Part shown: piece by piece, positions 7,337 through 12,182 of the stretch
Numbering within the stretch: the first letter of the stretch is position 1
Layout: each line of letters opens with the position of its first letter
Source of the DNA: Candidatus Latescibacterota bacterium
GTDB taxonomy: Bacteria > Krumholzibacteriota > Krumholzibacteriia > WVZY01 > JAKEHA01
Reading direction: 5' to 3'
Assembly: GCA_022615275.1 (NCBI GenBank)
Contig: JAKEHA010000048.1
Location: 1-12,182 of the forward strand
DNA: 12,182 bases
Notes under the pieces: model-generated
The model's database searches: none
What the model was told of the DNA's origin: nothing
Seen by the model: only the letters and a program-made list of their open reading frames with translations
Program-made: the position numbers and the translations under genes

Positions 7337-8458
7337 ATGAGCACCCGCGTGAGTCGTCACATGATCTCCTGCGTTGTCTTGCTTCTCGCGTGCACGGGTT
7401 GTGAACGGCGCGATTCGAACGGGGTCGGATCCGCACCCTGGAGCGAAGTACCGACTCGCGTGGACGCGACCGACGGCCTATCGATCCTGCTCGCCTATGA
7501 CATGGAAGGCGTATCCGGCCTCGACAACTGGAGGATGTTCGACGCGAACTTCCCCGAGTACGAACGTGGCCGCGAACTCTTGACGGGCGACGTCAACGCG
7601 GTCGTGGCGGGCCTGTTTGCGGGTGGCGCGACGCGCGTTGACCTCGTGGACTTTCACGGAAGCGGAAGCAACAATCCCGATGTGCTGCTCGAGGAGATCG
7701 ATGGACGCGCGCGCCATGTCGAACGTGACTCGGTATTCTGGGAGTTCGACCTCGTCGAAGCGGGCGCGTATGACGCCGTCGTCGTGGTCGGCGTGCACTG
7801 CAAACCCGGGAGTGGCGGCTTCGCACCCCACACGTGCGGCTACGGGATGGAGCTCCTGGTCAACGGGCAAACCATCACCGAAGCGGAATGGCAGGCGCTT
7901 CTTTGGGGAGAGGTCGGCGTACCGTTGATTCTGGTGTCCGGTGACGACAGACTGGCGGGCGATTTGTCGACGCTGCCGTGGATCGGGTACGTGGCTGTGA
8001 AGACGGCTACGAGTGCGTCGAGTGTCATACTCCGTCCCCTGGACGATGCGCATGCGGAGTTGGAAGCCGCGGCGTCACGCGCGGTGAAAAACCTCGATAA
8101 CTCGCGAGCCATCGCGGTGCGCGCGCCGGTCGAGGTCGGCGTACGCGCGAACCCGCCCACGAGCCTGGAGGCGTTGAACGGCGTACCGGGCGTCGACTAT
8201 CGCGACGGCACGGTGTTCTTTGAGGCGCCGTCCCTCGTTGCAGCGGGGCGCGGTCTCAACGCGGTTCTCGGGGTCGCGAGTGCGAGCCTCGCGCCCATCG
8301 CCTACGAAATGTTGGACTCCTTGATGGGCTTCGAGCCGTCGCTGCGCGTGTTCTACACCAAGGTGTCCGAACGCTGGCTCGACTTCCAATCGGGGACGTG
8401 GGCGCCGGAACCGGGTGATTCGAGTGTGACCCAACGGATCTACTACGGGGCCCAGTGA
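7337..8458 (+). CDS. M55-family D-aminopeptidase (DppA-like), predicted lipoprotein
   Basis: 373 residues. The mature part matches the zinc-dependent DppA family, which releases N-terminal D-amino acids from peptides. The signature YDMEGVSG holds metal ligands D55 and E57. VDFHGSG gives H107, VGVHCKPGSGGFAPHT gives H154 and the probable catalytic H165, and NGQTITEAEWQ gives E182. The VSGDD segment (200-204) is also typical. All expected metal and catalytic residues are present, so an active enzyme is likely. Unlike the cytosolic Bacillus DppA, it begins with a signal sequence (MISCVVLLLAC) and lipobox LLAC ending at C19, so it is probably anchored in a membrane facing the periplasm or outside. 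It is ~100 residues longer than Bacillus DppA, mainly from the signal and linker. It is divergent from the sigma factor gene and convergent with the SMP-30 gene (13 bases between stops). A role in turnover of D-amino-acid-containing cell-wall peptides is inferred. Confidence 0.9.
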   Translation: MSTRVSRHMISCVVLLLACTGCERRDSNGVGSAPWSEVPTRVDATDGLSILLAYDMEGVSGLDNWRMFDANFPEYERGRELLTGDVNAVVAGLFAGGATRVDLVDFHGSGSNNPDVLLEEIDGRARHVERDSVFWEFDLVEAGAYDAVVVVGVHCKPGSGGFAPHTCGYGMELLVNGQTITEAEWQALLWGEVGVPLILVSGDDRLAGDLSTLPWIGYVAVKTATSASSVILRPLDDAHAELEAAASRAVKNLDNSRAIAVRAPVEVGVRANPPTSLEALNGVPGVDYRDGTVFFEAPSLVAAGRGLNAVLGVASASLAPIAYEMLDSLMGFEPSLRVFYTKVSERWLDFQSGTWAPEPGDSSVTQRIYYGAQ

Positions 8459-8471
8459 AGCGTGGTACGAC

Positions 8472-9497
8472 CTACTTCAGGCGCAGTTTGAGAATCGCGG
8501 GCTCGTTCAATTGGTCCATCGGCAAGAGCGATCCGTCCTTCTGGACCGCGTTGAACTGCGAGTTGGCGACGTAGAAGAAGTCGTCGCTCACGATGACGCC
8601 GGTGGTGGGAACGTCGAAAAGGGGATGGTCGGCTTCGAGAACTTCCGTGCTCACCACGCGCGTGTGTGCGTCGTCGAGGCGGTGGCGCCGCACGCTGGTC
8701 ATGTGAACGGCGATCAGGCTGCCTCGATAGTAGTGGAGACCGTCGATTGCGGCGAGCGGGTCGTCCGCCGCCACTTGCAGCGCACGCGACGCGCCCGTCG
8801 CGCGATCCACGACGTAGATCCCGTCGGCGCCCGCCACGAAGAGCGTTGCTTCGTTGGGCGTTATGGTAATGCCGTTGGGGTCCTTCAACCCCGCCGGTCG
8901 CGCGAGGACTTCCAGCGCCTGCGTTTTGTCGGAGATCTTGTAAATCGCGGCGTCGTCGAACATGTGGGTGGCGTACGCGTCGTTGCCGCGCGTGATGACG
9001 AGGTCGTTGAACGCGTGCACCTCGCCCGGCTTCTCGATCGTCCACTTGCGCACCAGCGTGCCGGTGTCCAGGTTGAACGCGAACACGCCGGTCGCACGCG
9101 CGTCGCTCGGTTTGTAACCTTCGAGATTCTCGCCGTCGAAGCTGCACGCCCACAGGATGCGGCGCGTAGGATTGATCTTGATGCCGATCACCTGCCAAAG
9201 ACCGTCCTGGCGCGGCGTGATGAAGTCGCTCGCGTTGCCGCTCGCATCCACCCGCACGACCTTGCCCTTGCGCGTGCTGCCGACGTAGAACGACTTGTCC
9301 TTGGGGTCGTACGCGACGCTCTCGGGGAGGAGGTCCTTCTCGTCGATGAAGAACGCGACCGTGCTCTCGATCGCGTGGGAGACGCCTTGCACGGGTGCAA
9401 TCACGGAATCGCCGGCCACGATCTGGGCGGGCGCGTCGGTCGCCGTGAGCAGAGCAAGCAGCACGGCGGCGAGGCCGAGAGAGCTAGGAATGTTCAT
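8472..9497 (-). CDS. Exported SMP-30/gluconolactonase-family beta-propeller protein
   Basis: 341 residues from the ATG at 9497. An in-frame ATG at 9527 would add ten residues (MSGRSRYAWP), but the later start gives a clean signal peptide (MNIPSSLGLAAVLLALL, probable cleavage after APAQ). Neither start has a clear Shine-Dalgarno site. The fold shows the SMP-30/LRE pattern: LLPESVAYDPKDKSFYVGS with E59, HAFNDLVIT with N164, DPNGITITPNEATLFVA with N208, and AAIDGLHY with D252. These match the divalent-metal ligands of family lactonases, so hydrolase or ligand-binding activity is plausible; the substrate cannot be read from sequence. It starts 48 bases after the end of the upstream kinase gene on the same strand, so the two are probably co-transcribed. 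No terminator is seen in the 13-base convergent gap with the D-aminopeptidase gene. It could be a non-enzymatic propeller. Confidence 0.85.
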   Translation of the reverse strand: MNIPSSLGLAAVLLALLTATDAPAQIVAGDSVIAPVQGVSHAIESTVAFFIDEKDLLPESVAYDPKDKSFYVGSTRKGKVVRVDASGNASDFITPRQDGLWQVIGIKINPTRRILWACSFDGENLEGYKPSDARATGVFAFNLDTGTLVRKWTIEKPGEVHAFNDLVITRGNDAYATHMFDDAAIYKISDKTQALEVLARPAGLKDPNGITITPNEATLFVAGADGIYVVDRATGASRALQVAADDPLAAIDGLHYYRGSLIAVHMTSVRRHRLDDAHTRVVSTEVLEADHPLFDVPTTGVIVSDDFFYVANSQFNAVQKDGSLLPMDQLNEPAILKLRLK

Positions 9498-9545
9498 TGG
9501 CCAAGCATAGCGCGATCGCCCCGACATCTCAACGGGGACGTGGAC

Positions 9546-12182
9546 TCACGGCGGCGTGCGATCCGCCGCCGTCAGCCGTGCTCTCATACGCGCGACGTCG
9601 TTCTTCACTTCGTCGTAGACGGCCACGAACTCCGGATCGTCGCGAATCGAATCCAGCATGGGCGAGCGCAACGTGGTACACCATTCGTCGCGCAGCCCCC
9701 CGTCGACTCTGCTCGTGAGCGCATCGAGCGCCTCCCGCTTGCGGCCCTGGAGCGCATACACTTCCGCGAGCTGCCGGCCGAACTCGTAGTGGCGCTCGGT
9801 TTCGGGGAGGGACTCGAGGTAGGTCGCGCACTTCCCGAGGAGCCATAGCGCGCGTTCGGTCTCGCCGGTTCCAATCCGTGCTGCCGCGATTCGGAGGGCC
9901 GGATCGAGGTTGCCCGAGTGAATGCGCACATCGGAATCTCCGAGCAACTCCGGAAACGCCTGCTGGTATTGGGCCAGCGCGTCGGCATGACGTCCCTCCC
10001 GGAGCGCGATGTCGGCGTCGGTGTCCCTGAGAAAATCGGCCCCCGCCCGCGCGACCAGCTCCTCCACTTTCTCCTCCGCGCGGTCCAGCTCCTCGCGGCA
10101 AAGACGATAGACGATCTCGACTAGCCCGGATTGTATCGGTGGCAGTCGCTCGATGTACGCTTCGACCGCTTCCTCGTCGTCCATACTAAAAAGTACGATC
10201 GCGCAAAAGAACTCCCCCCAGAAATCCTCGCGTTCAACCTCGGCGGCCCGTCGATACGACGCCAATGCTTCTTCGAGACGGCCGAGTTTGCGATACATGT
10301 CGCCCGCGAGCTTGAGTCCCCCTGAAAAGTCGGGATGGGCGTCGACCGCGGCTCGACACGCGGCAATCCCATCGTCGACACGGCCCGCGCCCGCGAGATA
10401 GTCCGCACGAGTGAAGAGCAGCGCGACGTTGCCGGGGTCGAGTGCGATGGCCCGGTCGATCGATGCCAGCGCCTCGTCAACCCGCCCGTACTCGCGGTAG
10501 TACAGGTCGGCCAACGTGACGTGCGCACCCGGAAACGAGTCGTCGAGTTCCAGAACGCGCTCGATCCGCCCCATCGCCTCGTCGAACCGGCCGACTCGCT
10601 GCAGATGATTCGAATAGGCCAGGTTGATCACCGGCGAGAGTGGATCCAGCTCGACCGCCTTGCGAAGCAAGTCGCCGGCCTTGGCCGGCTCAGAGCCGGA
10701 TTCCATGAGCGAGATCCCGTACCAATGGTAGGCGGTGGCGTAGCTTGGGGCCAGCTCGATCGCGCGCTCGTAGAGTGGGGCGACTTCCGCCCATCGATCC
10801 TGGTATTCTCGCAAGCTAGCAAGCGACGCATAGGCTTCGCCCAAACGATCATCGATGTCGATGGCCTTGTCAATCGATCGCTCGATCTCGGGAAAGAACT
10901 CGTCTTGCGAAGCCACGCCGTAGGTACCGTGCAGCATTAGGGCGTCCGCCAGGCCCACGTACGCGAGCGCGAACTCGGGATCCAACGCGACGGCGCGTTT
11001 GAAGTGGCCCACGGCGGTTCCCAGCGCCGCACTGGTGCGGCGGACCATCTCGTGCTTGCCGCGAAGGTACGCTTCGTACGCATCCAAGTTCTCCGTCGGC
11101 CGTCGAGCCAACTGAGTGCTTTCCTCCTGCAGCAACCGTACCTTGAGCTCTCTCACCACCTCGTTAGCTATTTCCTCCTGGATTGCGAACACATCGCCCA
11201 GCTCGCGATCGTAGGTTTCGGACCACATGTGGAAGCCGTCGCGCGCGTTGACGAGCTGCACCGTGATGCGAAGGCGCTCGCCGGAGCGTCGCACACTGCC
11301 CTCGAGCACGGTCGCGACGTTGAGCTCGCGGCCGACGTCGGCCACGCCGTCGTTGCGCTCTTTGAACCGCCACGACGAGGTTCGCGCGGCGACGCGCAGG
11401 TCGCCGAGGCGCGCTAACGCGTTCAGGAGTTCTTCCGAGAGGCCGTCCGAGAAGTATTCGTTGCCGGGATCGTCGCTCATGTTCACGAACGGCAGCACGG
11501 CGATCGACTTGGCGACCGAAGTGCCGCGGACACCACGGCCGAACCAAATGCCCAACGCCGCCACCGCGACCGCCGCGGCCGAAATGGCTACCACGGTTCG
11601 CGTTCTATTGCTTCTGCCACGCTTGCGGCCACTTACGGCGGTCGTCGTACCCGCGCGCACGCGTCGCAGGTCGACGAGCACGTCTTCCATGCTCGGGTAC
11701 CGCTCCGCGCGATTCTTCGCGAGCATTTTATCGACAACCCGTTCCAGTTCCAGGGGAACGTTGGTGCGCCGTTCCGTGAGCGGCTGGTGCGGTTCATTGA
11801 GGATCGAATAGATCGTGGCGGGCTCGTGGTCGGCCTGAAACGGCACCGCCCCAACGATCATTTCGTAGAGCACGACGCCGACCGACCAGACGTCGGTGCG
11901 GCGATCGACTTCGGTCTCGGTCGCCTGCTCGGGCGACATGTAATGCATCGTGCCGACCGTCGTTCCCTCGGCGGTGAGGCGGGTTTCCCCCTTCGGCATG
12001 GCGAGGCCGAAGTCGAGGACGCGGGCGCGACTATCGCGGTCGACGACGACGTTGTCGGGCTTGATGTCGCGGTGGACGATCGCGTGCTCCTGGGCGTACT
12101 CGAGCGCCCGCGCCACGCCGATCGCGATGTCGATCGCCTCGGGCTCGGGGAGCGGGCCGCGCTCGGCGAGCCGCTTCGCGGC
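9546..12182 (-). CDS. Ser/Thr protein kinase with TolB-like domain and TPR repeats (5' partial)
   Basis: The frame is open to the right edge. The GTG at 12116 is internal, because kinase sequence (22 codons) lies before it. Counting from that GTG, the kinase domain shows HRDIKPDN (15-22), DFG (35-37), the activation segment and SPE (61-63) in place of APE. The ATP-binding Lys and glycine loop are outside the window. A membrane span follows at about 174-193. Residues ~203-330 form a TolB N-terminal-like (FlgO/CadC-associated) domain: SIAVLPFVNMSDDPGNEYFSDG, then VLEGSVRRSGERLRITVQLV and GDVFAIQEEIANEV. TPR repeats fill ~345-800 (AVALDPEFALAYVGLADAL, AIALDPGNVALLFTRADYL). This kinase-membrane-TolB-TPR order is common in Acidobacteria and FCB-type genomes; the function is signal sensing with unknown substrates. 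It differs in architecture from the 894-residue kinase, so it is not a recent duplicate. The SMP-30 gene lies immediately downstream. Confidence 0.93.
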   Translation of the reverse strand, partial: AAKRLAERGPLPEPEAIDIAIGVARALEYAQEHAIVHRDIKPDNVVVDRDSRARVLDFGLAMPKGETRLTAEGTTVGTMHYMSPEQATETEVDRRTDVWSVGVVLYEMIVGAVPFQADHEPATIYSILNEPHQPLTERRTNVPLELERVVDKMLAKNRAERYPSMEDVLVDLRRVRAGTTTAVSGRKRGRSNRTRTVVAISAAAVAVAALGIWFGRGVRGTSVAKSIAVLPFVNMSDDPGNEYFSDGLSEELLNALARLGDLRVAARTSSWRFKERNDGVADVGRELNVATVLEGSVRRSGERLRITVQLVNARDGFHMWSETYDRELGDVFAIQEEIANEVVRELKVRLLQEESTQLARRPTENLDAYEAYLRGKHEMVRRTSAALGTAVGHFKRAVALDPEFALAYVGLADALMLHGTYGVASQDEFFPEIERSIDKAIDIDDRLGEAYASLASLREYQDRWAEVAPLYERAIELAPSYATAYHWYGISLMESGSEPAKAGDLLRKAVELDPLSPVINLAYSNHLQRVGRFDEAMGRIERVLELDDSFPGAHVTLADLYYREYGRVDEALASIDRAIALDPGNVALLFTRADYLAGAGRVDDGIAACRAAVDAHPDFSGGLKLAGDMYRKLGRLEEALASYRRAAEVEREDFWGEFFCAIVLFSMDDEEAVEAYIERLPPIQSGLVEIVYRLCREELDRAEEKVEELVARAGADFLRDTDADIALREGRHADALAQYQQAFPELLGDSDVRIHSGNLDPALRIAAARIGTGETERALWLLGKCATYLESLPETERHYEFGRQLAEVYALQGRKREALDALTSRVDGGLRDEWCTTLRSPMLDSIRDDPEFVAVYDEVKNDVARMRARLTAADRTPP

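Noticed and set aside
7238..7360. Longer N-terminus for the sigma factor from the ATG at 7360
   Set aside because: It would overlap the divergent D-aminopeptidase start, and the added residues do not look like any sigma factor sequence.
8511..9848. 445-codon plus-strand open frame across the SMP-30 gene and the end of the second kinase
   Set aside because: It is low-complexity, Arg/His/Val-rich antisense of two clear genes, spanning their boundary; no domain is seen.
1..12182. Defence system, CRISPR array, transposon or phage module
   Set aside because: No direct-repeat arrays, transposases, integrases, nucleases or phage structural genes were recognised; the content is signalling and surface or exported proteins.

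Overview
This is a GC-rich bacterial chromosome segment. It most resembles the FCB superphylum outside Bacteroidetes, in the style of Candidatus Eisenbacteria, Krumholzibacteriota or Latescibacterota. The main reason is the first gene: a secreted subtilase ending in a FlgD-Ig-like (type IX secretion-like) C-terminal sorting domain with the signature LGQNYPNPFNPRTTISF and the ending RKMVLLK. The large Ser/Thr kinases carrying TPR or TolB-like sensor regions, and a kinase-linked ECF sigma factor, fit the same lineages and also Acidobacteria and Gemmatimonadota. The phylum call is an inference from family content. No rRNA, tRNA, CRISPR array, insertion sequence or phage gene was seen.

Layout. 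1-1835 (+): 3' part of a multidomain secreted S8 protease, followed by a terminator hairpin (1860-1915), a second G6/C6 hairpin (1916-1937) and an orphan 3' tail encoding RKLVLLK-stop (1942-1965), probably the scar of a lost sorting-domain gene. 2001-3818 (-): a lipoprotein-like beta-propeller protein built of WDGxxW repeats, split by one in-frame TAG exactly where a repeat's conserved Trp should be. 3929-6613 (-): an 894-residue membrane Ser/Thr kinase with a TPR-rich C-terminal half. 6659-7237 (-): its partner ECF-type sigma factor, upstream in the same operon. 7238-7336: a divergent intergenic region with an inverted repeat. 7337-8458 (+): an M55 (DppA-like) D-aminopeptidase carrying a lipoprotein signal. 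8472-9497 (-): an exported SMP-30/gluconolactonase-like propeller. 9546-12182 (-): a second Ser/Thr kinase with TolB-like and TPR regions, cut by the window edge and directly upstream of the SMP-30 gene.

How the genes may work together. The sigma factor and the 894-residue kinase form a recognisable signalling pair. The sigma region 2.2 has Ser-Ala-Thr-Ala where ordinary ECF factors have an acidic motif, which fits activation by phosphorylation as known for EcfP/PknT-type systems. The second kinase and the SMP-30 gene look like a separate two-gene operon. The remaining genes encode exported or surface proteins (protease, propeller, D-aminopeptidase) that could act in peptide or cell-wall scavenging, but nothing in the sequence ties them to the kinases. 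There is no intergenic stretch longer than about 170 bases.
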